A DNA stretch of 64,000 bases from CAYOPZ01 sp964406005 (GTDB taxonomy: Bacteria > Bacteroidota > Bacteroidia > Bacteroidales > SM23-62): the NCBI GenBank assembly GCA_964406005.1, contig CAYOPZ010000001.1, positions 186,001 to 250,000 of the forward strand, given 5' to 3'. Both the position numbers and the translations under genes were made by a program. The notes under the pieces were generated by a model that saw only the letters and a list, made by a program, of their open reading frames with translations, was not told where the DNA came from and did no database searches. Below are positions 36,337 to 44,035 of the stretch, one piece after another (positions within the stretch are counted from its first letter, which is position 1; each line of letters starts with the position of its first letter).

Positions 36337-36918
36337 TTAGCAATACATCTTAATTAGTTTTTCCATGACCTTGTCAATGGGAAAATGTTCAGGATCTATC
36401 AGGAAATGGAAGCCTATGCCGTCCAGCACCGCACCAAAATAACGTGCCTCGGTTTCAGGATCTTCATATCCGTTTGCGGCGAAATAAGCAACAAACATCC
36501 GGGTATATTTGGAGAGGACCGCCATGATCTTTTTTTCTATCAGCTGGAATACCCTGGGTTGAAAGAAAAGGGTAAAATAAAGTGTCCAGAAATGTATATT
36601 ATTTTTCATGGCTGTTGAAAACTCCCCGAAAAAATGCTTAAGCTCATCCCGTGTCAGTACACCATCATGATTCGGATCCATAAGCTGTAACAGGTTATCC
36701 AGACCGTTGAACATGATTGTCTGGATCAGGTCCTCTTTGCTTTCAAAATAATTGTAAAGCAATCCTTTGGACATACCTGCAGCCGCCGCAATACTGCTGA
36801 TGGAGGTCGTATGAAAGCCTTCCCGGGCGAACAGTTCCAGGGAAACATCCAGGATTTGTTTTTTCCTGCTTTCCCGCATATCTTCAAACTGCCGTTCTGT
36901 TCTGGGACTCATGGACAT
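36337..36918 (-). CDS. TetR/AcrR-family transcriptional repressor
   Basis: A 193-residue regulator. The N-terminal helix-turn-helix (about 12-60) reads RKKQILDVSLELFAREGFHT, then TSISSIAAAAGMSKGLLYNYFESKEDL in the usual order; the C-terminal part is a ligand-binding helical domain. Two operator-like inverted repeats lie 10 and 85 bp upstream of the ATG, consistent with autorepression of the export operon. A second ATG at codon 3 is possible. The inducing ligand is unknown. Confidence 0.92.
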   Translation of the reverse strand: MSMSPRTERQFEDMRESRKKQILDVSLELFAREGFHTTSISSIAAAAGMSKGLLYNYFESKEDLIQTIMFNGLDNLLQLMDPNHDGVLTRDELKHFFGEFSTAMKNNIHFWTLYFTLFFQPRVFQLIEKKIMAVLSKYTRMFVAYFAANGYEDPETEARYFGAVLDGIGFHFLIDPEHFPIDKVMEKLIKMYC

Positions 36919-36927
36919 TGATTTCGG

Positions 36928-36943
36928 TTGACCGTTCAGTCAA
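36928..36943. promoter_or_regulatory. TetR operator-like inverted repeat, site 1
   Basis: TTGACCGTTCAGTCAA, with TTGAC/GTCAA arms, lies 10 bp upstream of the tetR ATG. Its right 11 bases CGTTCAGTCAA recur, inverted, in site 2. The site overlaps a minus-strand TAAATTTTG-like promoter stretch, as expected for a repressor. Confidence 0.65.
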
Positions 36944-37002
36944 AATTTATCGAAAATAAAAGCCGGAAATCCAGAGCACGGAGCCGGCCAGCCTAATCAT
37001 TA

Positions 37003-37022
37003 TTGACTGAACGTTTGGTCAA
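37003..37022. promoter_or_regulatory. TetR operator-like inverted repeat, site 2
   Basis: TTGACTGAACGTTTGGTCAA is symmetric at 16 of 20 positions. Its left half is the exact complement of the CGTTCAGTCAA half in site 1. It lies between tetR and the divergent sigma-factor gene, so it may also affect that gene. Confidence 0.65.
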
Positions 37023-37123
37023 AAATAATATATAAAAACGGATTTACCAAATTTTTCCGTGTTATTTTCCGGACAAGTAACTTTTCTGCCTTAAATTCGT
37101 CATATTACTGTGATTTAAGGGGA

Positions 37124-37609
37124 ATGACTGTAGAGGAATACAATCAATGCGTCGAGGATTACGCGGATGGTCTTTACCGGTTTATCCTGAATAATATAAA
37201 GGATCCTGAGAAAGCCAACGATATTGTACAGGACAGTTATGAAAAAATGTGGAGGAAGGTGCATGATGTGGATCCGGGCAAGGCAAAATCATACCTGTTC
37301 ACAACTGCCTATCACACGATGATAGACAACATCAGAAAGGAAAAGAGAACCGGAGATTTTCATGACTTAAGCCCGGAACAGCATGCACACACCGAACAGT
37401 ACAGCGATTTGCAGGAAATACTTCATGCAGCGCTGGAAAGGCTGACCGACATACAGCGGACAGTGATCCTGTTAAGGGATTATGAGGGTTATTCTTACAG
37501 TGAAATAGGAGAGATCACCCGCTTGAACGAATCACAGGTGAAGGTTAATATATATCGGGCACGGGTATTCCTGAAGAATTATATCGGAAGCCTTCAGGCA
37601 GTTATTTAA
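37124..37609 (+). CDS. ECF-type RNA polymerase sigma factor
   Basis: A 161-residue sigma-70-family protein with region 2 (about 10-75, FILNNIKDPEKANDIVQDSYEKMW) and region 4 (about 100-155, ERLTDIQRTVILLRDYEGYSYSEIGEI). It heads a three-gene forward unit with a membrane protein that resembles an anti-sigma factor and a secreted barrel, the typical layout of envelope-stress or surface-regulated ECF loci. It is divergent from tetR across a 205-bp gap that holds two TetR operator-like sites. Confidence 0.93.
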   Translation: MTVEEYNQCVEDYADGLYRFILNNIKDPEKANDIVQDSYEKMWRKVHDVDPGKAKSYLFTTAYHTMIDNIRKEKRTGDFHDLSPEQHAHTEQYSDLQEILHAALERLTDIQRTVILLRDYEGYSYSEIGEITRLNESQVKVNIYRARVFLKNYIGSLQAVI

Positions 37610-37615
37610 AAAAGG

Positions 37616-38629
37616 ATGAAAATCGACGGGAACAATTACGAGAGTTATTTGATAGATTACCTGGAGGGGAAAATGGATGCTGACCAGGAGAAGGCCCTCT
37701 TGTCTTTCCTGGAGGCCAATCCGGATCTGAAACAGGAATTCGAGGGTATTGAAAAAACAAGACTATTTCCCTCCGGTCCCGGGTATGACGGAAAGGATGA
37801 ATTGCTGAAGCTGGTAACACCCTTCGAAGAGGCATGTATGGATTCTGCCGAAGGGTTGCTGAGCGCTGAAGAAGAGAAACATTTACTGGAAACAATCGCA
37901 GGGGATGAAGGAAAACAGAGGATCTATAAACTATATCGGTCCACCATACTGGTTCCGGATCTGAACATACGTTTTCAGGGCATGTCAAATCTGAAAAAAT
38001 ATGATTTCAGAAGAAGGGGTTTGCGGATTGTGATGCCGGCAGCAGCAGCGGCAGCGGTCCTTTTACTGGCCGTTTTGTTTCTCAACCGTAAAGGAAACCT
38101 TCCGGAACCGCAGGATATGGTTCAGACGGGTACAGGACAGGAGGATGTCCTTGTGATCCGTGAAAGGTTACCGCTGCAAAAGCAGACTTTCAGAACAGAA
38201 GATAAATCCTCCGTGCATCCAGCCCCTCAGGCCTATGTTGCACGGGCAGCCGAATCGTCTTCCCCGGCCAGGGAGAATATCCGTTTACCCCGGGTACACC
38301 CTCTGGGCATAACGGAGATCACGTACCTGTCAGACATCCCGTTCCATGCATTACTAAAGGGATCCCGCGAAGATCCCGGGATTTTACGGACCCCGGAAAC
38401 AGGTCCTGCAGATCAGGGTTTCCTTGCACTTGAAAATGTTGAGGAGAAGGCAAAGGATGTTGTCTGGAAACTTGCGGATGCTGGATTCAAAGGGATTAAT
38501 GACATTTCCGAAGGGGAAATCCTGTTGAGCAGAAGTACCAATGATGAAGGCAGGACAAACAGATTAACTTTTGAGACCCCGTTTTTCGGAATTTCCGCTC
38601 CTGTTGGAAAAACGGATGAGGACCAGTAA
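37616..38629 (+). CDS. Probable membrane anti-sigma factor
   Basis: A 337-residue protein whose cytoplasmic N-terminus (LIDYLEGKMDADQEKALLSF, then LEANPDLKQEF) resembles the N-terminal domain of Bacteroidota anti-sigma proteins. One transmembrane helix lies at about 136-157 (VMPAAAAAAVLLLAVLFL), followed by a 180-residue periplasmic part. No HxxxCxxC zinc motif is seen. The location 6 bp after the ECF sigma gene supports the role; the sequence alone is not decisive. Confidence 0.7.
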   Translation: MKIDGNNYESYLIDYLEGKMDADQEKALLSFLEANPDLKQEFEGIEKTRLFPSGPGYDGKDELLKLVTPFEEACMDSAEGLLSAEEEKHLLETIAGDEGKQRIYKLYRSTILVPDLNIRFQGMSNLKKYDFRRRGLRIVMPAAAAAAVLLLAVLFLNRKGNLPEPQDMVQTGTGQEDVLVIRERLPLQKQTFRTEDKSSVHPAPQAYVARAAESSSPARENIRLPRVHPLGITEITYLSDIPFHALLKGSREDPGILRTPETGPADQGFLALENVEEKAKDVVWKLADAGFKGINDISEGEILLSRSTNDEGRTNRLTFETPFFGISAPVGKTDEDQ

Positions 38630-38695
38630 CTTTTTACTGCCCCTTCCCGTCTTATGGGAAAACAACGATTTAATTCCGTTAAAAAATCATTCATT

Positions 38696-39631
38696 ATGAA
38701 AAAAGCGATTACCATATTTCTGGCCCTTTCGGTGGTTTGGACCGCCGGTGCACAGGAGGACGATACGACCAGGGTAGGCGTTGGGAAAAAGAACATCGTA
38801 ACCGTTACGGAATCTGACGAGGGAACCAGTGTAAATGTAAAGGATAATGCCGTGATCGTGGACGAAAAGGATGACACGGTTAAGGTAAAACTGGGCAACA
38901 GGGCGTTCAGCATCACGGAAGATAATGACGAGGTGAATATAGAAATCATCGAAGAAGAGGATTTCGAAAAACATGGCTGGAAAAAGAGACCCGAACGTTT
39001 CAGGGGACACTGGGCAGGATACGCTATCGGCATGAACAATTTTGTCGACAGGGATTTCAACCTTGCCGGTGCAACTGCCGAGACCGGTTTCATGGACCTG
39101 AACTCCGGAAAATCCTGGGAACAGAACATCAATTTCCTGCAGTACAGCCTGCCCATGGGACTGCATATTGGCTGGGTGACCGGAATGGGATTCAAATGGA
39201 ATGCATACTGGTTTGACAGGAACAACAACATTACAAAGGATCCTTTAAGTGATATGATAGTGCCCCTGGATCCCCCTCCTGGAGTCGTATATGATAAGTC
39301 CAAACTGAATACAACTTTTCTTACCGTACCATTGCTGCTTGAATTGCAGTTCGGACAGAAGGGAAGGGGATATTTTTCGGCCGGGGTCATAGGTGATCTG
39401 AAATTGACATCCAGTACAAAGATCAAGTATTATGAAAACGGCTCGAAGCAAAAGGAAAGGGTAAAAAATGATTTCAATCTTTCGCCCCTGAGGTATCACC
39501 TGACAGCCCGGATTGGTTACCGTTTCATCAAGCTTTATGCGACCTATAGCATGGTTCAGTTGTTCAGGAACAATTCCGGTCCTGAAATTTACCCGGTCAC
39601 GGTAGGGCTTACATTGATCAATTTCAGATAA
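38696..39631 (+). CDS. Outer-membrane beta-barrel protein (PorT-like)
   Basis: A 311-residue secreted protein: signal peptide MKKAITIFLALSVVWTAGAQ, a charged region rich in Asp/Glu/Val (about 21-85) that looks beta-solenoid-like, then an eight-stranded-barrel-like C-terminal region ending in LTLINFR. The ATG at 38696 gives the signal peptide; an upstream in-frame ATG at 38654 would hide it. It is the third gene of the sigma/anti-sigma unit and a likely regulatory target or sensor. A terminator-like hairpin follows. Confidence 0.8.
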   Translation: MKKAITIFLALSVVWTAGAQEDDTTRVGVGKKNIVTVTESDEGTSVNVKDNAVIVDEKDDTVKVKLGNRAFSITEDNDEVNIEIIEEEDFEKHGWKKRPERFRGHWAGYAIGMNNFVDRDFNLAGATAETGFMDLNSGKSWEQNINFLQYSLPMGLHIGWVTGMGFKWNAYWFDRNNNITKDPLSDMIVPLDPPPGVVYDKSKLNTTFLTVPLLLELQFGQKGRGYFSAGVIGDLKLTSSTKIKYYENGSKQKERVKNDFNLSPLRYHLTARIGYRFIKLYATYSMVQLFRNNSGPEIYPVTVGLTLINFR

Positions 39632-39688
39632 CCGGTAATACAGTGGTTCCCCGTTTCATCTGACAATTCAGTCAGGCCGGTTGCATCG

Positions 39689-39720
39689 GCCGTCTCATCG
39701 CAGTATGGGACGGCTTTTTT
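39689..39720 (+). terminator. Rho-independent terminator-like hairpin
   Basis: GCCGTCTC (39689-39696) pairs with GGGACGGC (39707-39714), giving 8 bp with one G-U pair, around a 10-nt loop, followed at once by six T residues (39715-39720). It lies 58 bp after the stop of the outer-membrane protein gene and directly before the second structured repeat. Confidence 0.75.
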
Positions 39721-39755
39721 GAGAAAGCGGATATAAATCCGCAGCCGTAAATCCG
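39721..39755 (+). repeat. Partial 5' half of the structured element
   Basis: GAGAAAGCGGATATAAA (39721-39737) differs by one base from the left arm of copy 1 (19329-19345). It is followed by TCCGCAGCCGTAAATC, close to the copy-1 core start ACCGCAGCCGGCAAATC. The matching right arm is missing. It contains its own small hairpin, GCGGAT/ATCCGC (39727-39742). It looks like a truncated copy in tandem with the complete copy that follows. Confidence 0.6.
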
Positions 39756-39756
39756 T

Positions 39757-39825
39757 AGCCGGGACCCTGCGAAACCGCAACCGGCAAATCACAGATTTAA
39801 TGTTGCTCTTCACAGGGTCCCGGCT
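39757..39825 (+). repeat. Structured hairpin element, copy 2 (same core, different stem)
   Basis: Outer arms AGCCGGGACCCTG (39757-39769) and CAGGGTCCCGGCT (39813-39825) are perfectly complementary and extend by GAA/TTC after one mismatch. They share nothing with the copy-1 stem. The 35-nt core (39774-39808) matches copy 1 at 32 positions. Two of three differences restore one base pair (GCAAC at 39777-39781 with GTTGC at 39802-39806, against GCAGC/GCTGC); the third is in the terminal loop. It ends 42 bp before the ThiF-like gene. Confidence 0.85.
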
Positions 39826-39867
39826 TCATATTAAATAAAAAACTAATTTTAGGCAATATTTAACGTA

Positions 39868-40626
39868 ATGTCTGTTCCCCTAAGTGATAAGGAATTACGC
39901 CGGTATCAGAAACAGGTCATGTTACCGGAGATAGGCCGCGAAGGGCAGTCGCTACTGAAGGATGCAAGGATCCTGGTGGTCGGAGCAGGAGGGCTTGGAG
40001 CACCTGTTCTTCAGTATATCACAGCGGCAGGTGCCGGATATATCGGGATTGCGGATACCGACACAGTGGATGAGGGCAATCTCCAGAGGCAGATCCTTTT
40101 CGGCAGCAGGGACATCGGGAAATTGAAAGCCATCATAGCCAAATACAGGCTGGCTGAATTGAATCCCGGTGTACGGTTCGATATCCATAATGTATGGATA
40201 AACAAGGAAAATGCACTGGACATTACCGGCAGATATGATATGGTCGTGGATGCCACAGACAATTTCCCCGCAAGGTATCTGATCAATGATGCCTGTGTCA
40301 TTAACAACATGCCCATGGTGCACGGGGCCATTTATAAATATGAAGGGCAGGTCTCCGTTTTTAATTACAGGGACGGACCTACCTACAGGTGTTTGTATCC
40401 CGGAGTACCTGAAAAGGGTTCCTTTACGGATGCGTCTGAATCGGGCATACTTGGAGTGCTGCCCGGGATGGTTGGATGCTGCCAGGCAATCGAAGTCATA
40501 AAGATCATTACAGGATTCGGAGATGTGCTTTCAGGCATTCTCCTGTGCATTGATATCCGGACCCATGCCTTCGAACGATTCGCAATTGATCCTGTCCCCG
40601 GGAACAAAAAAAACACAAGCCTGTAG
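39868..40626 (+). CDS. ThiF/MoeB/HesA-family adenylyltransferase
   Basis: A 252-residue E1-like enzyme that adenylates the C-terminal Gly of a ubiquitin-fold sulfur carrier. Nucleotide motif VVGAGGLGAPVLQYI, DTDTVDEGNLQRQILF (Arg finger region) and the metal/ATP Asp in VVDATDNFPARYL are clear. Of the four usual zinc cysteines only the one in YRCLYP is visible, and the C-terminal CxxC is missing. The Cys in the segment before GILGVLPG is also absent. A GG-ended carrier is encoded at 22709-22945. The pathway is unresolved. Confidence 0.88.
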   Translation: MSVPLSDKELRRYQKQVMLPEIGREGQSLLKDARILVVGAGGLGAPVLQYITAAGAGYIGIADTDTVDEGNLQRQILFGSRDIGKLKAIIAKYRLAELNPGVRFDIHNVWINKENALDITGRYDMVVDATDNFPARYLINDACVINNMPMVHGAIYKYEGQVSVFNYRDGPTYRCLYPGVPEKGSFTDASESGILGVLPGMVGCCQAIEVIKIITGFGDVLSGILLCIDIRTHAFERFAIDPVPGNKKNTSL

Positions 40627-40636
40627 TCGATTGTAA

Positions 40637-41341
40637 ATGAGACTTTTACTGATAAGCAACAGTACCAATGCCGGGGGGGCCTATCTGGAGCACTGCCTTG
40701 GAGAAATCCGGTCCTTTCTGGGGAGCAGGCCGCTGAATGCCCTGTTCGTACCATATGCAGGAATTACGCTCGGTTTTGATGATTATACGGAAAAGGTAAG
40801 AGCAATATTTCGTGACATCGGGCATGACATAACATCCATCCATGAAACCAGGAATCCTTCAGAAACCGTCGAAAAGGCAGAAGCCATCGTCACCGGAGGC
40901 GGAAACACTTTTCATCTTGTCAGGATGTTGCATAAATCAGGGCTGATGGGGGGGATTCGCAGGAAAGTGCTTGCAGGAACCCCGTTCATCGGATGGAGTG
41001 CAGGGTCCAATATAGCCTGCCCCACCCTGTGTACGACCAATGACATGCCGGTTGTTGAACCTTTTTCCTTTGAAACATTGAACCTGGTGCCCTTCCAGAT
41101 CAATCCTCACTACCTGGATGCAGGTCCCGGGGGACATGCCGGTGAGAGCAGGGAAATGCGCATAGAGGAGTATATCGAAATCAATCCGGATGTATGGGTT
41201 GTCGGTCTCAGGGAAGGGACCATGTTCAGGCTTGAAGGCAATAACATACAGCTTATAGGATCCAAAACGGCCCGGATATTCAGAAAGGGACGCGAACCGG
41301 TGGAAATGGGTCCGGATACTGATTTTTCATTTTTGTTGTAA
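40637..41341 (+). CDS. pepE: Dipeptidase E (peptidase S51)
   Basis: A 234-residue serine peptidase specific in its family for dipeptides with N-terminal Asp. It shows the nucleophile elbow GWSAGSN (about residue 120), the GGGNTFHL motif, and the His of QINPHYLD, all in PepE order. It is 10 bp after the ThiF-like gene and probably shares its transcript. No functional link to sulfur transfer is evident. Confidence 0.92.
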   Translation: MRLLLISNSTNAGGAYLEHCLGEIRSFLGSRPLNALFVPYAGITLGFDDYTEKVRAIFRDIGHDITSIHETRNPSETVEKAEAIVTGGGNTFHLVRMLHKSGLMGGIRRKVLAGTPFIGWSAGSNIACPTLCTTNDMPVVEPFSFETLNLVPFQINPHYLDAGPGGHAGESREMRIEEYIEINPDVWVVGLREGTMFRLEGNNIQLIGSKTARIFRKGREPVEMGPDTDFSFLL

Positions 41342-41374
41342 ATTCACGCTTCCCCCTGAAGAGGCCGTTTCCCG

Positions 41375-44035
41375 ATGAAAATTGTCAGGAAAATATGGGT
41401 TGCAATACTGATCGTGGCTGGAATGGCTGTGGCCGCAGCCATTTTGCTGGGCTGGTATTATGAGGATGAGATCACGCAGTTTGTGGTCGGGAATATTAAC
41501 AAACGGCTGAGGACGGAAATTGATGTAAGGGATGTCAAATTGTCCTTCCTGAAAAAATTTCCCGATGCCTCCCTCGGGTTCGAGAACGTGTTTATACGGT
41601 CGGTCCCGGATTACGATCCTTCCGGTTTTGAGGGGAACACCGATACCCTGCTGTATGCAGAGCACCTGTACCTGCGGTTCAACCTGCTTAAAATGCTCCG
41701 GCACGAATACCTTCTCAGGGAAGTTCAGATTGTATCCGGAGAAGCGAATATTGTAACGGACGGGACCGGAGGAACGAATTATGCATTGTGGAACAGGGAG
41801 TCCGGCACCGGGAACGGCAACTTTATACTGGAACTGGAAAATGTGAAAGGAACGGATATTCGGCTTGCCTATGACAACAGGTCACTCGATGTAAAGGCGG
41901 AAAGCCACGTCCGGAAAGCGGACCTGAAAGGAAAATTATCGGAGGTGGAGTACAAGTTGGGTTTCGGAATGGAAGGCGATATAATAAGATACAGCAAGGG
42001 CGGGACTGTTTTTTTAAGGGATCAGGACATTGCTGCTTCTGCATTCCTTCTGGTTACACGGGAAACCATTGAGATTGAAACCGGTGATTTGCAGCTTGCA
42101 GGACAAGAACTGTCGGTTGCAGGCAATATTATAAAAGGAGATCCTTCCCTGTTTCAGCTTGACTTAAAGGGAAAGCAGTTAAGCCTTGAATACCTGCTGA
42201 AACACCTTGCATCCTACGGTCTGAAAATACCGGAAGGAATAAAAGCCGGAGGGATATTGTCATTTGATGCAAGCATCAGCGGGGAAGGCGGGAGAACAAC
42301 AATGCCCGGGATCGACGCTGTATTTTCCATAAGTGAAGGCTGGATACAACCCGGAGGGGGGAGGAAAAGGATCAGCAGCTTAAAGACCGAAGGCCGGTAT
42401 TCAAACGGAGAGGCAAAAGCTCCTGCCACGACCCTGATTGAATTAGACAATACTTCGCTTGTTTACGGCAATTCCCGCCTGGAAGGGGACTGTTCGTTTT
42501 ACAATCTTTCACAACCCAGGATTCACCATAATATCAGACTCGAGCTTGATCTCGAAGATCTGCAGAATCTTACAGGCATGGACATTCCGGTTGAAAATAT
42601 GCAGGGCATTGTTACCGCAGAGATTGAAACCGCAGGATTTCAGCAATCCATGAGCAGGATCGGCAGGAAGAACTTACTCAGGAATGATTATAAAGCGAAA
42701 ATACGGATAGAAAATGCGGGATTCAGCCTGCCTGCCTCATCCATAGTATGCCGGGATCTGAGCGGGGATCTCAGTTATGAAGATCATCTGCAAATAGGTG
42801 CGATGAACGCTGTTCTGGCAGGTAATTCCATTAACTTTACGGGCAGGGGCGATAATGTCAGGGAATTTTTATTCAGCGACCGGGGCAACCTCTGGCTTGA
42901 CCTTGATGTATATGCCCACAAGGCCGAACTGGATAGCCTTTTCGGCGTGTCGGACCGGGCGGCGGTCCAGCCAGGGAAAGACACAATCCGGTTCCCGGGC
43001 AGACTGTACCTGAAATCACACTTCTGGCTCGATGAATTGGAATTCAGGGATTTTTCTGCCGGCAATGTGACGGGTGATTTTTTTTATCAACCCCGGAGAC
43101 TGACTGTAAATTCACTGGATTTTACTGCTATGGAGGGACTGGTTTCCGCTGAGACAGTGCTGGAAAAACAGAATAACGGCAGGTATCTGTTCAAGGTTAA
43201 ATCCGATGTTTCCGGCATCGATATCCATGAATTGTTCGCTTCATTTAATAATTTTGGTCAGGATTTCATTATGGATAAACATCTGAAAGGGAACCTTTCA
43301 GGTCAGGTTAATTTTTCAACTGCTTTAACTGATGTAATGAAAGTTGACAGGGAGAGCATCCTGGCCGATTGTGATGTAATCATACGCAACGGAGAACTGA
43401 TCGGATTCGAACCCATGCAGAAACTTTCAGGATTCATAGAGGTGGAGGAACTGGAGAATGTCCGGTTTTCCACCCTTACAAACCAGATCTTCATCAGTGA
43501 CGGGCAGGTTAGGATCCCGACCATGGATATACGTTCTTCCGCCTTCGATATCAAGGGTTCCGGGATACATGGATTTGACGGGAATTTTGAATACAAGATA
43601 AAGGTTTCACTTTCCGAGTTGTTGTCTGGAAAGGCGAAAAAGCCCGACAGGCAGGCCGAAGAATTCGGAGCCATTGAGGATGACGGGCTGGGAAGGATTT
43701 ATGTATACCTGATCGTGGAAGGCACACCGGAAAGTATAAATGTAAGATATGACAGGAGGGGAGCCATAAACAATGTCAGGGAACAACTGAGCGAGGAGAA
43801 GAAGACGGTCAAGGCAATCCTGAATGAAGAATTCGGATTGTTTAAAAAGGATTCCGCCCTGTTCAGGGAAAGCGAAACCCGGGAATCACCGGCTTTTATC
43901 ATTGAATGGGAGGATGAACCGGACGATGGCAGCCGGGAAAGCACCCTGCAGAAGGACAATAAACAGAACATCCAAGAGTTTGAGATCCAATGGGATGATA
44001 CGGATACACTGGAGGAAGGCCCCGAACTGAAATAA
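41375..44035 (+). CDS. AsmA-like inner-membrane protein
   Basis: An 886-residue protein with one N-terminal transmembrane helix (about 8-28, VAILIVAGMAVAAAILLGWYY) and a very long periplasmic beta-rich region of the AsmA type (INKRLRTEIDVRDVKLSFLKKFPDASLGFENV and later AsmA C-terminal repeats such as NGELIGFEPMQKLSGF). AsmA-family proteins are thought to bridge the envelope and transport phospholipids. Its stop overlaps the ATG of the downstream kinase by one base. Confidence 0.87.
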   Translation: MKIVRKIWVAILIVAGMAVAAAILLGWYYEDEITQFVVGNINKRLRTEIDVRDVKLSFLKKFPDASLGFENVFIRSVPDYDPSGFEGNTDTLLYAEHLYLRFNLLKMLRHEYLLREVQIVSGEANIVTDGTGGTNYALWNRESGTGNGNFILELENVKGTDIRLAYDNRSLDVKAESHVRKADLKGKLSEVEYKLGFGMEGDIIRYSKGGTVFLRDQDIAASAFLLVTRETIEIETGDLQLAGQELSVAGNIIKGDPSLFQLDLKGKQLSLEYLLKHLASYGLKIPEGIKAGGILSFDASISGEGGRTTMPGIDAVFSISEGWIQPGGGRKRISSLKTEGRYSNGEAKAPATTLIELDNTSLVYGNSRLEGDCSFYNLSQPRIHHNIRLELDLEDLQNLTGMDIPVENMQGIVTAEIETAGFQQSMSRIGRKNLLRNDYKAKIRIENAGFSLPASSIVCRDLSGDLSYEDHLQIGAMNAVLAGNSINFTGRGDNVREFLFSDRGNLWLDLDVYAHKAELDSLFGVSDRAAVQPGKDTIRFPGRLYLKSHFWLDELEFRDFSAGNVTGDFFYQPRRLTVNSLDFTAMEGLVSAETVLEKQNNGRYLFKVKSDVSGIDIHELFASFNNFGQDFIMDKHLKGNLSGQVNFSTALTDVMKVDRESILADCDVIIRNGELIGFEPMQKLSGFIEVEELENVRFSTLTNQIFISDGQVRIPTMDIRSSAFDIKGSGIHGFDGNFEYKIKVSLSELLSGKAKKPDRQAEEFGAIEDDGLGRIYVYLIVEGTPESINVRYDRRGAINNVREQLSEEKKTVKAILNEEFGLFKKDSALFRESETRESPAFIIEWEDEPDDGSRESTLQKDNKQNIQEFEIQWDDTDTLEEGPELK

